64,000 nt of DNA from Sepiola atlantica (taxonomy: Eukaryota > Mollusca > Cephalopoda > Sepiida > Sepiolidae), in the NCBI GenBank assembly GCA_963556195.1, contig OY744519.1:104007500-104071499 (forward strand), in the 5' to 3' direction. The position numbers and the translations under genes were made by a program. The notes under the pieces were generated by a model. It saw only the letters and a program-made list of their open reading frames with translations. It was not told the DNA's origin and did no database searches. Below, in pieces: positions 10,540 through 21,447 of this stretch. Each line of letters starts with the position of its first letter. Within the stretch, counting starts at the first letter, position 1.

Positions 10540-11800
10540 GTAGTAGTAGTAGCAGCAGCAGCAGCAGTAGTCCAATCCTTCCTCACAATGGTAGGGTCAG
10601 TGGCAACGTGGTAGTGTCAGTGCTACCTGGCTAACACGACTCTAGTGAAAATCCAGGAGGAGTTGGTATCAGGATCCGGCATCCTATAGTCGTCTCTGCC
10701 TCTGCATGTAGTAAGCAAAGATGTGTCAGGCACAGAACTGCAAATAAATGGAGTGAAAGTAGCAACGTTACTTCTACACCATTCCTTTGTGTGTTCTGGG
10801 CCAAACCGTCTCCAATTTTGCATGCAACCGCTGAGTCTTGCTGTTCTTGGTGTCTGAGGTAAACACCTGCAATCCTGCAAGTTAACGAATAGCTGCAACT
10901 TACGAGGTAGACTTCATGCAGATCAGAAAATCCTGAGGCACGATCTTTGTAAGCTCTATACAGAAGTTCTACTCGCTTAATAACAATAATAACAACAGCA
11001 GCAGCAGCAGCAGCAAAACAATTTTTATAAATACTTAATTTTGATTGGTTAATTTTTTCAAAATACTAAATAGCAATTGGTGACTGAAATCGAACTTTAA
11101 CCAATCTTAAAGTACCTGCTTTGCACCGGTTGTTTAAGTGACAACCCAAAATCAGTCAATTTGCCACATAAACCCTTGTCAATCACAACGTAGTGTTATT
11201 AACTACTATTAAACTCCTTGTGGGCGGACCCAAATTTAGCTTTGGCCACTTTGGCTTTCGGCAGACGACACAAGAAACATTCACAAACTCCTTTCCACAC
11301 GGTTCACACATACACTATCTAAAACACTAGAAGCACACATTTGTTCAGTCAGCCTAAACTTCCACATAAATCCTTGCTAGAGGTTTCCATGACAAAATTG
11401 TTCAATCAGCAGTTACTACTGAAGCACAAAGGCTGCTCCTGCTAATAAGAAACTCCAAATCTTTCATTTCGTTTTTAGATCTAAGGTTATAAGTAAATTT
11501 CAATTAATGTTTGTATGAATTGTCCTTGTCATTTATTGATGTTGCCTTTTCCTCTACAGGTTAATGGCTTTTTTGTTATGGTATCTTTGGCTTTCTAATA
11601 ATAAAGCCTTTTTTTGGTTTTGACCCTTTAACATGTTGACAAAAGTAATTATAGATGGTTTTCAAGAATCAGATGAGTCATGAATTTGGTGGAACCATAA
11701 AAATGGCAATCGAGATGAAAGTCTGCAAAATAATTTATGGATGAATTTGGATGGCGGAATTCATTTCTTCATCGTTTGACTCTGAGAGATTTAAACAACT
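10540..11800. other. No gene; AGT/AGC repeats and a weak tRNA-like relic
   Basis: Trinucleotide runs lie at 10541-10568 and 10994-11012. A 91-codon minus-strand frame at 10623-10898 resembles nothing I know. A minus-strand stretch at 11080-11140 has a B-box-like GGTTAAAGTTCGATTTC and may be a SINE relic. Confidence 0.4.
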
Positions 11801-11818
11801 TTTGTTACACTCTTCTTT

Positions 11819-11819
<1 letters not shown>

Positions 11820-11891
<72 letters not shown>
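11820..11891. repeat. (CA)n microsatellite
   Basis: An uninterrupted CA repeat of about 70 bases, followed by a short TATATA run. Confidence 0.95.
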
Positions 11892-11899
<8 letters not shown>

Positions 11900-12565
11900 T
11901 TAAAAAACGTCATGATATATATTTTGGATATAAACCTGTTTATGTGTAAGGTAATGTTTTTTTGTTTTTTTTATATACATTGGGGTCAGACAAGCTGTCA
12001 AATGTTTCATATCTTTACGGTTCAAAAAAATGATGCAATGAAGTAAATTTTTCTTTTTTTAAAGTTTGTATTTCAGTTTTTTTGTTTTTTCCATTTTTCT
12101 CTGTGGATTTTTATTTTGAACAACTCTTGTCTTTTCTTGACTTGAGTTTTAACTCTCCAACTGTCTCAGCTGATTATTATATTCCCCCTCTTCCTCTCCT
12201 GGGTCAGTGGTTTCCATCTGCATTTTGAGTTTCTATTTTAGTAATGTTTCTCAAGAAATTGTCTTATTGAATATATTATTGTCACAACCACCAGGTATGG
12301 ATAATGATTCTAGTTGACAGCTAAGCATTCTTCAATTCTTCTTTTTTATTATAATCTTTCATACGTAGTTATCTGCTTGCATAGATAAGTTTTTGCCATA
12401 TGTATTGTATGAATGTGTCTTTCATACGACTGCATATGTATGTTTCTGTTAAATAAGTATGTACACATCTTGTCTTATCTTTTGTATTTTATTTACTTAT
12501 AAATATAGATAAGCAAACTACCTGCTGTATATTCATCTGTTCTGTAATCGTGTTTGTGTTAGTAC

Positions 12566-12585
12566 CCCCCCCCCCACACACACAC

Positions 12586-12631
<46 letters not shown>
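12566..12631. repeat. Poly-C, (CA)n and (TA)n compound tract
   Basis: Nine C residues, then ACACAC, then a (TA)n run of about 45 bases. It marks the left edge of the region that holds the large fold-back. Confidence 0.9.
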
Positions 12632-12632
<1 letters not shown>

Positions 12633-12703
12633 AGGCAACTAATATCTTTAATTAGTGAACATCCGGATAAAACTGAAGCTCAATATACTGGATAGAGCAT
12701 TAA

Positions 12704-13147
12704 TAGCATTAGATAAAGTGAAAGAATAAAATAAGGTGCAAATCAAATTTTATTAGAATTCAATGTTCCGGCAAAGTACTTTAAAGTCATTAACTCATGA
12801 GTTTTCAAAGAAAATTCTTCTCCTCAGAGGACTATTACTGCAGGTAATAAAATTAAACTTTGAAAATATATAAAGATATATATAAAAATACATAAAAGTA
12901 TATAAAACATCAAATATGTTTTGGGCTGATATATTTGATGTTTTATATACTTTTATGTATTTTTATATATTTTCAAAGTTTAATTTTATTACTTGCAGTA
13001 ATGTCATTGCGGTAATGATCCTCTGAGGAGAAGAATTTTCTTTGAAAACTCATGAGTTAAGGACTTTAAGATACTTTGCTTAAACTTTGAATTCTAATAA
13101 AATTTGATTTGCACCTTATTTTATTCTTTCACTTTATCTAATGCTAT
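12704..13147. repeat. Large fold-back (inverted repeat, ~215-base arms)
   Basis: 12704-12917 is repeated in reverse complement at about 12930-13147, with roughly a dozen unpaired bases between (around GTTTTGGGCTG). Both arms carry landmarks such as AGATAAAGTGAAAGAATAAA, GCAAATCAAATTTTATTAGAATT and TCATGAGTTTTCAAAGAAAA. The right arm has a ~14-base insertion and scattered mismatches. (TA)n runs lie on both outer sides. A transcript would fold into a ~200-bp hairpin. No coding capacity was seen. Confidence 0.85.
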
Positions 13148-13617
13148 ATATATATATATATATTAGGGTAGGTCGATTTTACACTTTTTTTTAAATATTA
13201 AAAAAAGGCACGTTCCGAAAGTTGTATATAGACCTATTAAATACTCATGCAAAAAATTAGATCAAAAACTTCAGCGGTTTTTTGAGCGTTTGGTATCAAA
13301 GATCGTAGACAAGAATATACTGAAAATTCCTCGTTTTTGCAAGATTTGCTTGAATATTGGTGTGAAAACCAAATAATTTTAGCATTTAAAAGCAGGGAAT
13401 GTCCTTTTATTTTATAAAAATGATATGAATTAAAGAAATCTTCAAATTGAAAATTTGCCCCCCCCCTCATTTTCAGTATCTGCTTTTGTAAACTACCTTT
13501 TAACGTTATGAATTAAACAGTAATATTTGAATACCTAAAAAAATGATTTTTTCTGTTATTAGTGAAAATATAACAAGCAAAGAAATAAGGAAAAACCTAA
13601 CACTATTTTAATGAAGC

Positions 13618-15126
13618 TTAATATAGAGAGTCAAATTGCTCCATATAAGACCCCTTAGACAAAAATGCTGGTCTCAATTTCTGACTCAAAACTTTGGCTG
13701 TAATGTGTTGATGCCTTGCTTCAAAACCATATACAGTTTGTGAAGCTTCTGTTATTAACTTAACTGCCCGTTCCACACCCTGAGAATGTGAGGGCAAATC
13801 TGGCAAGTCAAGCTTGGTTCCATTCATCAACGATTCTCGAAGTTCAGATTCAGTAAAATCTTCCGTCATTGGTGGTTCAAAAATGCCGCATAATTTTAAA
13901 TCTATTAATTGTGTCCAATGTGTGGCATTAAAATTAATAGGTAGTATTCTTTTTAATCTTTTTCTGGTTGACTCCTCACTCCTGAAAGAACAAATTAATT
14001 AATTGAATTATTAAAAAATTCCAATCTGTACTGCTTTAATAATTATGGTGAAATTAGATAAAATCTTTAAAAATCATTCTATAAATTGGAATAAATAATT
14101 GAGTCAGAGATATATGAATAAATATTACTTACCTAATGGCCAAAATTCTTTTTAAAGCTTCTTCTCTTACTTCAATCTCCTCAGATTTAACCATGGAATA
14201 TAGAAAGTTTTCAGGCAGTAAACAAAATGTATTACCTTGTATATTTCTAAATGTGATATCTTGGATTTCCTGAGGCTTCTCCTTAATCCTCTGGGTCATA
14301 TTAAAAATGTGCACTTACTGATTGTGGAATTTACTATTTCTTTTAATTTCAAACCAAAAAGTGGCATACACATTTACAATAAAATTTACTACATAGTGTA
14401 GTTTTGTTGTGTGCCTTTGTGGGTATGCACCACGAGTCCATAAACACATAAGCCTGATGGCCAAAGTTAACCATCTTGCTTGGTTTAAAGGACCAATTTT
14501 CCAGGAGGCATATCTAGAGTCAACCTTACCTCTAGAAATACCTACTGTGTATTCATAAAGGAGTCTTTGGTCAGAACTAAGATCATGTATTTCATCAATT
14601 TTAAAAATTGACTCTAGAGGATTGCTAATAGTGGAAAATGATATTTGGGGTAAATCATATCAATCATTTGAGCATAATTTCCCCAGAGGGCTACTGAATG
14701 TTGTAGGGCCCTTTGCGCAACCATCTATGTTTTTAAAAAGGGCTCTGAAAGGTAGTTCATTATGATGCAAAGAGCAACCAATTGTGTGAAGAGTTTTAAA
14801 AAGTTTTTTTTCTAAAATTGCAACCATTCCACCATCGCAACTTGTGTTGGTATTAGTGTTGTCAACAAGTATAGCCTTGATACTGTTCTCACTGTGGAAT
14901 TCATGCAAAACATCCACCACTTGATCTGCATGAACAGCACCTGTTGCACCACTATTCGGAAGAACTCTATGTGTCAGATATTTACTTTCACATGGTGTTT
15001 CTTTTGTAAAAGTTAAATGGTGTTCTGGTCCCTTAGTTTTTTTCATAATTCTCTGTCTATTTTCATCCACAATTTCCTTATACATCAATGTGTCCTTATC
15101 CATTCTCCCATCAACTCCAATACATA
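13618..15126 (-). pseudogene. Candidate transposase of an uncharacterised family, broken
   Basis: On the minus strand one frame runs from CIGVDGRMDKDTLMYKEIVD at 15126 to the stop at 13618. It is interrupted by in-frame TGA (14660-14662) and TAA (14315-14317) and by one 151-base intron (13982-14132) with a perfect GTAAGT donor and a TTTCAG acceptor that joins in frame. Landmarks in order are VDGR, AILVDNTNTNTSCDGG, TIGCSLHHNELPFRALF, SPLGKLC, the PENFLYSM block, VREEALKRILAIR and VERAVKLITEAS. From memory, proteins with this order occur in many copies in arthropods and molluscs without a function. The two D-containing strands, a C-x2-H and a late VE are what an RNase H-fold (DDE) transposase with an insertion would show; that is inference. 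The N-terminus is lost at the SINE insertion. Confidence 0.65.
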
Positions 15127-15132
15127 TATTTT

Positions 15133-15558
15133 AGGTGGGGTAAAAACTCCTGGCTGAAATAGTTTTATTTATCTACCTCCAACAAGGTAAGATGTGACAA
15201 AAGGTCAGGAAAGTGGGATTAGATAAGCCAGTGCTCGAGAGGTGAGCACTCTGGCCATTTAAAAATTGCCTGGGCAGCTTCGTCGGCATTCCCCGGTAGG
15301 GCCGCCTCAGACAGTAAGCAATAAACTTACTCCTCCCCAAAGAGGGAAGGCAAAACCTGGGAGATGCACCTCCTAGAATTGCACAGGACGGACAAGCCCC
15401 AGTAGACGGGCGTGAATCCAGACCCAAAGGCCCGGACGATACCGGTTTATTTGGTGGGGTAAAACCCCCTGGCTGAACTAGTTTTTATTTATCTAACTCC
15501 CACAAGGTAAGGTGTGACAAAAGGTCGGGAAAGTGGGATTAGATAAGCCAGCGCTCGA
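15133..15558 (-). mobile_element. U2-SINE subfamily A, partial tandem dimer
   Basis: A minus-strand SINE body (tail near 15165, body to about 15450) is followed by a second copy of the tail (15480-15556). A 37-base linker (GGTGGGGTAAAA...GGCTGAACTAG) is present at both 15133 and 15452. The repeat period is 319 bases. This looks like a tandem array truncated on one side. No U2 head is present. It interrupts the candidate transposase gene. Confidence 0.7.
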
Positions 15559-16041
15559 CAATTCAATATATATGTGTGATAATTAAACAGACAATCAACA
15601 CGGGAAGTCAAATTCGCCCGATGAATTTTCAACCGGTGAATACCATAAAAAATATCCAATAAATAAAACGCCTATGTAAACAAATAATTATTTATATATA
15701 ACATTAAATATCATAGTGTTTTATTCCTTTTTAATTTGAATATGTACATTTAATTTCTTAAGAAAAATAATAATAAACTTTAAAATATTTATTATTAAGT
15801 AATGTATTACTTTTTTTTGTTAAAACCCGGGTTTAATTTAAGGCGACACATCTGCCGGTGAAATCTCGGCAGTGAGAAAAAATCTCGATTTATTTGATCT
15901 TAAAGTTGCAATGCTCAAATAAATACAAAATTTTGAAGAAAAATATTTCTTGTGGTAACTTTTGACATTATTTGGCAACTTTCTTCGAGTGCGATAATTT
16001 ACAGTTTCAAAATCGACCTCCCCTAATATATATATATATAT

Positions 16042-16980
16042 ACTAGCAAAACCTACCCGCCCTCCGGGCAGCAATTAATTTGGGGAAGGTATAGTTAACT
16101 AACATATTTGTAACACTAACCCTAAGTCCGACTGGCACGTAATTGCCTAAAAGTATGGACCCCGGAAAAAATATAACGCACAGAATAACGCACAATTTAT
16201 GTTGAATATATATGAAACTGATCCATTACTCTAAATTGTAAAATAAGTTTTCTTTCTTTCCATTTTCCACAGTGTTCACACGTAATCGCCTAAAAAAGCA
16301 GAATATATTTTTTATTTGGGGGATAGCAGAGTGTGTTAATCTACAAATTTACCCATATTTTATTTTTTAAATCTTATATTTTTTAACTGAAGGCCTTTTT
16401 TATTTTAATTTTAAGCAATTGAGTTTAGTTGTATTATTATTTTGCGTGAAAATTAAATAAATAGCTTGGTAAAAATTATCTAAATAATTAAATAACTTAT
16501 TTTTCATGTATAAAAAAAAATATTAAGTTTTGGTAGATTAACACCCTCAACTACCCCACACTCACCAAAAAATATGATTTTACTTTTTTAGGCGATTACG
16601 TGTGGATACCCAGAAAATCCTGGCGACAATAGAAAACAACAAAAAAATTATTTTAGAATGTAGAGTTGTGCATCAGTGTCGCATATAAATTTAACTTAAA
16701 ATGATCCTCCATATCCGGGCCATTCTAGGGTTTTATGGCACTTAACCATTTTCTTTTTGCTATTGGAGATAAATTCTGTGCGTTATTTTTTTTTTTTGGG
16801 GGGGGGGAGGCAGGGTCCACTCTTTTAGGTGATTACGTGTGGTTTTACGACCTTGCCAGTCGGACTTAAGGTTAGTGTTAAAAATACATTAGTCAACTGT
16901 CCTAATAAGTTAGACTAACGCTAAAAACTAGAATCACATTGTTTAAACTTAGCTGAGGGTGTTAATCTACAAATTTATCA
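16042..16980 (-). mobile_element. Helitron 3' end (H2) and R1 repeat modules
   Basis: Read on the minus strand, a GCCCGGAGGGCGGGT hairpin and a CTAGT end sit at 16042, directly beside the (TA)n run bordering the DNA transposon. To the right are R1 modules: ACACTAACCCTAAGTCCGACTGGCA (16100-16130), a minus-strand end (16130-16290), a plus-strand end with GGCGATTACGTGTGG (16585-16760), and another at 16815. The phrase GTGTTAATCTACAAATTTA recurs at 16330 and 16955, and in reverse near 16530. The modules may be the interior of this Helitron. A poly-G run lies at 16798-16809. Confidence 0.5.
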
Positions 16981-17630
16981 AAGTTTGTTGTTAAAATTAT
17001 GGAAGTCTCTGAGTAAAAGCATTTTTTTTAACTAATCCCATCCCCAATTAATTGGTGTTTTGTTTACCTTCTCTCCAGCAGGTTAGGCACAAGGTCAGGT
17101 GTGAGTTTTGATGAAAGAATTTCTGTGGAACGAACTTAAGTTTTTAAAAAATATGAATCTATTTTTTTATTATTTAAAAAGCTGAGAGGGGTGTGGAACT
17201 TTTCTTTTTTCTTTATTATAGCAAATATAATTATATTCAATAGTTGTTGTCGTCGTTGTAAACAACACATTTAGTTTTAAATATAAAGTATATATTAAAA
17301 GAAAAACTTTATTAGTTATTGTGTTCAATGCAGAGTGTAATTTAAAAAAAAATACTCTAAGTAACCTAAGTTGTTGGTTCGTGTAAACATACGCGTGACC
17401 GGAATATATTTGAATTTCAAAATAATCATTATGAAAGTTAAAATCGTTGGAATTAATATTACTACTACTACTACTACTATTACTACTACTACTACTACTA
17501 CTAATAATAATAATAATAACATTAATATTAACAAAACTTTTGAATATGTATGAGAAAACTGTAAAACGAAAATAGAAATGATTTGTTCAGAATATTAATT
17601 TATTAGAAAGTGTTTATAAAATTATTATGC
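16981..17630. repeat. Dispersed repeat with (TAC)n microsatellite
   Basis: 17300-17630 matches 62910-63240 in order: TTGTGTTCAATGCAGAGTGT, TAACC...AAGTTG, CCGGAAT...TTTGAATTT, AATATTAACA...AACAAAAC, and TTTATTAGAAAGTGTTTATAAA. The copy here has a (TAC)n(TAA)n expansion at 17459-17519 that is missing from the other. The two frames over the trinucleotide run are artefacts. Confidence 0.6.
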
Positions 17631-17965
17631 CAATGAAGCATTGAATTGAATGTGTTTACGCAGTGTTCTGTTGGCTATATATAATGTATTTGAAAATACT
17701 TTAATGTATAATTGAATTAAATAAGCGCAACTTGTTTTGATATAAACATAGTTAGGATAAATGGAAATATATTTTGTATTTATTCATTTAGATATAAAGC
17801 CCCTTTAAGAAATCAAAGTTTAGTACTGTCCGAGAAGATTAAAGATAGACTGTCACTTAGCTTTAAAGCAAGGTTCTGACAACGTTCGATGAACCCTCTC
17901 AATTGTCTACTGTCTGCAGCAGCTTTTTTAAGGCACAAATAGAATTTAATTTCCCCTTAATCACG
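17631..17965. other. No feature recognised
   Basis: AT-rich sequence between two repeats. Nothing recognised. Confidence 0.55.
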
Positions 17966-17969
17966 TGGT

Positions 17970-18115
17970 AGTTCCCGGTGGCCGCAGGGATAGAGCTTGC
18001 AGATTATAGGCTGAGTCTGTAAACTGGGTTAGCCCCTTACGACCATCTGAAATTATCACTTCTTACACTGATGAGAGCAAATAGCTGGAAACACCGGTGT
18101 CTGTGGATAATAATA
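17970..18115 (+). mobile_element. tRNA-type SINE
   Basis: GGTGGCCGCAGGGATAGAGC (from 17979) serves as a degenerate A-box region. The body GATGAGAGCAAATAGCTGGA then ACACCGGTGTCTGTGG ends in a TAATAATAA tail. It is followed by (CT)n and (TA)n runs (18130-18199). Confidence 0.5.
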
Positions 18116-18122
18116 ATTTAAC

Positions 18123-18151
18123 ATTGTTATCTCTCTCTCTCTCTCTGTCTA

Positions 18152-18199
<48 letters not shown>
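18123..18199. repeat. (CT)n and (TA)n microsatellites
   Basis: A CT run (18129-18146) and a long TA run (about 18156-18199). Confidence 0.95.
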
Positions 18200-18204
<5 letters not shown>

Positions 18205-18269
18205 ATAGAGCACTCTCGGCTGCTGAAAATATTTAATATCAACTTTTAGATTTCATTCACTGTAGTAAT

Positions 18270-18545
18270 CTTGTGCTGATAGCATAACAGATAAGATACC
18301 TGCTTGTTGTCAAAGTTGCCAGGTTTTGATCTCAGCTTGAAGCACTTTCTTCTCTCATCACACTGAAGAGTTATGATACAACGAAACAGTTTGTGGATAA
18401 AGGCATTGGATGGAAGTCAAAGGTGACTTCAATCTGGGATTCAAATCGTGCAACGACTGGAACAGTTATATATAGCCACATTGATGATTCTTGGTTAAGA
18501 TAAAACATATTTATGTCGATATTAAACTATTTTTTCTAAAAATGA
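18270..18545 (+). mobile_element. tRNA-type SINE (S1), uninterrupted copy
   Basis: A tRNA-like stretch (GATAGCATAACAGATAAGATACC...GGTTTTGATCTCAG) leads into a body with AAGGTGACTTCAATCTGGGA and ACTGGAACAGTTATATATAGCC, then CATTGATGATTCTTGG and a loose AT-rich tail. The last ~130 bases are the same as the split copy at 18746-19195, which shows what that copy looked like before insertion. Confidence 0.6.
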
Positions 18546-18745
18546 TTATTTAAAGCTTCCTTTACAGACTAGCACTGTTAAAGAGAAATATTTTAAAAGA
18601 GGTTTCCAACTTTGTAATATTGTGAAAGTTCCCTCCCTTGGGTTGTTGAGCACACTTGGAGGCTTGCTATCTATCCACTAAAAAGAATAGTAGAATTTAC
18701 TTCTCTTTTATTTCACATAACTCTTATGACAACCGTGATGATAAA

Positions 18746-19195
18746 GGTGTTTGATGGAAGTCGAAGGTGACTTCAATCTGGGATTAATATCGTGCAACCA
18801 CTGGAACAATTATATATTCTTGGCCTCTGTTCAGTCTTGAGAGACAATGGATACTCCCTGTAAAAACGGCTGCACGTGTAATTGTGAAGCAAGAGTTGTG
18901 CAATCGCCAAACACATCGCTCCTGAATCGACACTGCTTGAATCCAGTGGTAAGGAGAAGTCCAGGACGATTGGAAACAATGCCGAGATAAGCGGAGAGCA
19001 CATACAGCACCTGGTATTCCCAAATGGGCACCCATTTAGTACTGATCAGGCTCAACGTCGCTTAACTTCGGTGCTCTAACGGGATCCTGTATGTAAACGT
19101 GATTATGCCATATAGTTATATATAGCCACACTGATATTCTTGGTGAAGATGAACCATATATGTATGTGCTTATTAAAATATTTATCATAAAAATA
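18746..19195 (+). mobile_element. tRNA-type SINE (S1) split by a 5S-derived SINE
   Basis: The left part (to about 18825) carries AAGGTGACTTCAATCTGGGA and CACTGGAACAATTATATA. The right part (19120-19195) resumes at GTTATATATAGCCACACTGATA. The uninterrupted copy at 18270 joins these two directly. TTATATA lies on both sides of the insert, consistent with a short target duplication. Confidence 0.65.
18831..19118 (-). mobile_element. 5S rRNA-derived SINE (SINE3-type)
   Basis: On the minus strand, 19118 to about 18996 reads like a degraded 5S rRNA gene from end to end. Recognisable blocks are the start near CTATATGGCATAAT, the region GTTAGAGCACCGAAGTTAAG, TGAGCCTGATCAGTACT, and TGGGAATACCAGGTGCTGT at the 3' end. 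The sequence then continues (18995-18831) into a non-ribosomal body ending near GTCTCTCAAGACTGAACAGA. The same body without the 5S head is at 1306-1470. A 5S head fused to an unrelated repeated body is the definition of a SINE3-type element. A plain 5S pseudogene would not carry the body. Confidence 0.75.
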
Positions 19196-19237
19196 ATTAC
19201 ATTTCTGTGACTCTTGCTGAAAATAATTACTTAACTA

Positions 19238-20448
19238 CACGATGTTGCAGCAAAATCTGACACTTTGCAAAAGAAAACGAAATAGGCAATAAAAACAAAA
19301 ATTGTATATGCAAGAGCTTGACAGTTTATTTAGCAACAGTTAGAGTTACATACTACATTATTTTTCAATGTAACCGACAGAGACGACCATCTCAAGTTGA
19401 GCGCAAAATGAGTTATACACTTTGGCAACCATGTCCTTGTCTATAGTGGCGAACGACTCCACAATGGCAGCTTTCAGAGAGTCGACTGTGTTGTAGGCAT
19501 GCTTGTTGGTCTTGACCTCGATAACACCCCAAAAGAAATAGTCAAGGAAAGTTGTAGTCGGGTGAGTAGGGCAGCCACAAGTCCGGCAACTAGTGGCAAA
19601 CATTGTTGAGCAGCCACACCTGAGTCGTCTTGGCCTTGTGTGCAAAAGCAGAACCTTGCTCGAAGACATAGCAGCGTTCGGTGGCAATCTCGTCTATCCA
19701 GGGCTTCACTACACTCAACACCTACTGGTAGATCTCGGCGGTGACTCTCAAGCCCTTTTTAAGGAAGAATAGAGGTATTACATTTCCCTTGCTGGAGATG
19801 ACATCAAAAACAATGATGGAGAAGGGAAACTTTATGTGCTTCAGGATGAGAACCTCCTCGATGTCTTTGCAGATACATCTGTCATTTTGCCTATTGCTCG
19901 GCAGGTTCTGGTCAAAATTCTTTTCATCAGAGAAGAACATCAGCATCCCAGCAGACCCATGCTTGAGCTCGTTCAGCAAAGCTGCTGCCTGGTTCTTTGA
20001 CTCCTTGGAGGTATTCATGATGAGCATGTGGTGAGACTTACTATAGAAGGAGTAACCAATGTCCTTCTTGATCGTTTAGCAGGTTGTCTACTTGTGACAA
20101 TTCATGTCAACGGCGATCTTGGCATAGCTCTAGCTTCCATCATTGTCGACTGTCTCCTTGACTGCGGCGACGAACTTGTTGGCCATAACGGACAAAGAAT
20201 GAACGCTGTGGTCCTTTCGTTTGGCAGTAGACTCGTCCTTGTTCTCGCATGCCTTCCACTTTCTCTAAATGTCCATGACCATGGTCCTCTTGAACCGAAA
20301 TCATGCTATAACTTCCACAGGCTTCTTCCGCTCATATTCCATCCTGGAAAAAGATAGAAAAAAACGTTAGTTCATTATGCATATATATCTTGTTTTTATT
20401 GCCCATTTCATTTACGTTTTGTCAAGTGTCGGATTTTGCTGCAACAGG
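19238..20448. mobile_element. Mariner element, complete but inactive (1211 bp)
   Basis: Inverted ends share TGTTGCAGCAAAATC(T/C)GACACTT, then GAAATAGGCAATAAAAACAA (left) and GAAATGGGCAATAAAAACAA (right, reversed). TA lies directly outside both ends (19236-19237 and 20449-20450), the usual mariner target duplication. The length of 1.2 kb is typical. The transposase on the minus strand is broken (see next entry). Confidence 0.85.
19358..20345 (-). pseudogene. Mariner transposase pseudogene
   Basis: Fragments in order on the minus strand are an N-terminal helix-turn-helix region riddled with stops (20345-20030), a 101-codon piece (20027-19722) with LLNELKHGSAGMLMFFSDEK, which holds the first catalytic aspartate, then FSIIVFDVISSKGN, and a 109-codon piece (19687-19358) with LDYFFWGVIEVKTNKHAYNT and the C-terminus. 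The second aspartate lies in a stretch readable only in another frame. At least one frameshift and several stops separate the pieces. I recognise this family from octopus and arthropod genomes. Confidence 0.8.
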
Positions 20449-20508
20449 TAGTATATATGAAAATAATAAATAACTAGGCAAAGTTTTATTGATTTTATAT
20501 ATATATAT

Positions 20509-20960
20509 ACTAGTAGAATACTGTCCCAGGATGGGTATAAGAAATAAATATAGCATAAGTTTTAAATTTTAATGTTTTTTTCTTTTTTTGAAGGGTATGG
20601 TACAGTTTCAGTGGCACTCACCTAAATAGTAAAGTTAACAAAAAAAAAAAGTATCTATTACTCACCCTGTTGCTAAGAATATAAATTCCATCATTAATGA
20701 TTATAAGTTCTATAGTTTGTGATTTTACCAATCACATACATCCTTTTAAAAATGTATTGCTTAATATAACTTAAAATTTGATGTGGAGCAATTCTTTTCT
20801 CTATTAAATTCTTTTTTGGGGGACACAAACTAAATAGTAAAGTGTACAAAAAATAATGTGCCCATCTTATTCACTGGGTTATCAGGAATATATGTTCCAA
20901 AATTCATAATGATCCGTTCATTAGTTTAGCAAATTACTCTGTATGTAGATATATATACAC
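20509..20960 (-). mobile_element. Helitron, family H1, non-autonomous
   Basis: The minus strand ends at 20509 with an ACCCATCCTGGGACAG hairpin and CTACTAGT. The sequence up to 20645 is the reverse complement of the first ~140 bases of the window. The far end (20880-20960, read in reverse) matches the 5' parts at 27050 and 41167 (AATGATCCG...TTATGAATTTTGGAACA). No coding sequence. Confidence 0.6.
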
Positions 20961-21445
20961 ACATACCTTATTATATACATATCTATAGTAAAATTGGTTT
21001 GATTTGGCATATCAATCCTTTTGTGCTTTATTTAATGCTGAAACAATACCTATTGCAAACAATTCATTTTATTGGATGAATGCAAGTTGCTATTACACCA
21101 ATAACCGAGGGAAATTTGTTGGTTCCTACCTTTCCCAAGGCTATTAATGTCTGAACACTACCAATCACTATCGGCAGTTTGAAGTCTAATCAAGTTCTGA
21201 ATTAAACCCTTTTGACTTTTTCCTTTAGGGATACCTAAAGCAAAAAGGTTTGCTGACATTGTGCGCAAACTCTTGAGGATTTGAAAGATTAGTTCAGAAA
21301 GGAACTATTTCAGTCCGATTACATGTCATGAATAACTACAACAATAGCTGCTATTTGTCTGCTATAATTTTTAGAAATCATTAAAACAATCTTGAGCGTC
21401 TGAGTTTATTCTTGAGCAAAGACAGCAAAACGATTTAGCAAGTTC
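20961..21445. other. No feature recognised
   Basis: A (TA)n-poor, AT-rich spacer between a Helitron and LINE fragments. Nothing recognised. Confidence 0.5.
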
Positions 21446-21447
21446 AT

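Larger units (their letters stand above)
13166..16023. mobile_element. DNA transposon with short terminal inverted repeats (2.86 kb)
   Basis: GGGTAGGTCGATTTT at 13166-13180 is matched in reverse complement by AAAATCGACCTCCCC at 16009-16023 (14 of 15 bases). Each end is preceded outward by TTA inside a (TA)n run, so the target duplication cannot be measured but TA or a TA-rich target is likely. The inside holds a spliced, broken minus-strand gene (13618-15126) and a ~0.43-kb SINE tandem inserted near its upstream end. 15600-16000 has no recognisable coding sequence. The protein is the candidate transposase. Confidence 0.65.

Noticed and set aside
15838..16074. N-terminal exon of the 13.6-15.1 kb candidate transposase
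   Set aside because: The 78-codon frame runs out through the transposon end and into the Helitron terminus, and I see no family resemblance.
17325..17553. Opposed frames of 60-69 codons over the (TAC)n run
   Set aside because: Both are low-complexity translations of the microsatellite.
18996..19118. Functional 5S rRNA gene
   Set aside because: Many substitutions, including in the internal control region, and fusion to a repeated non-ribosomal body.
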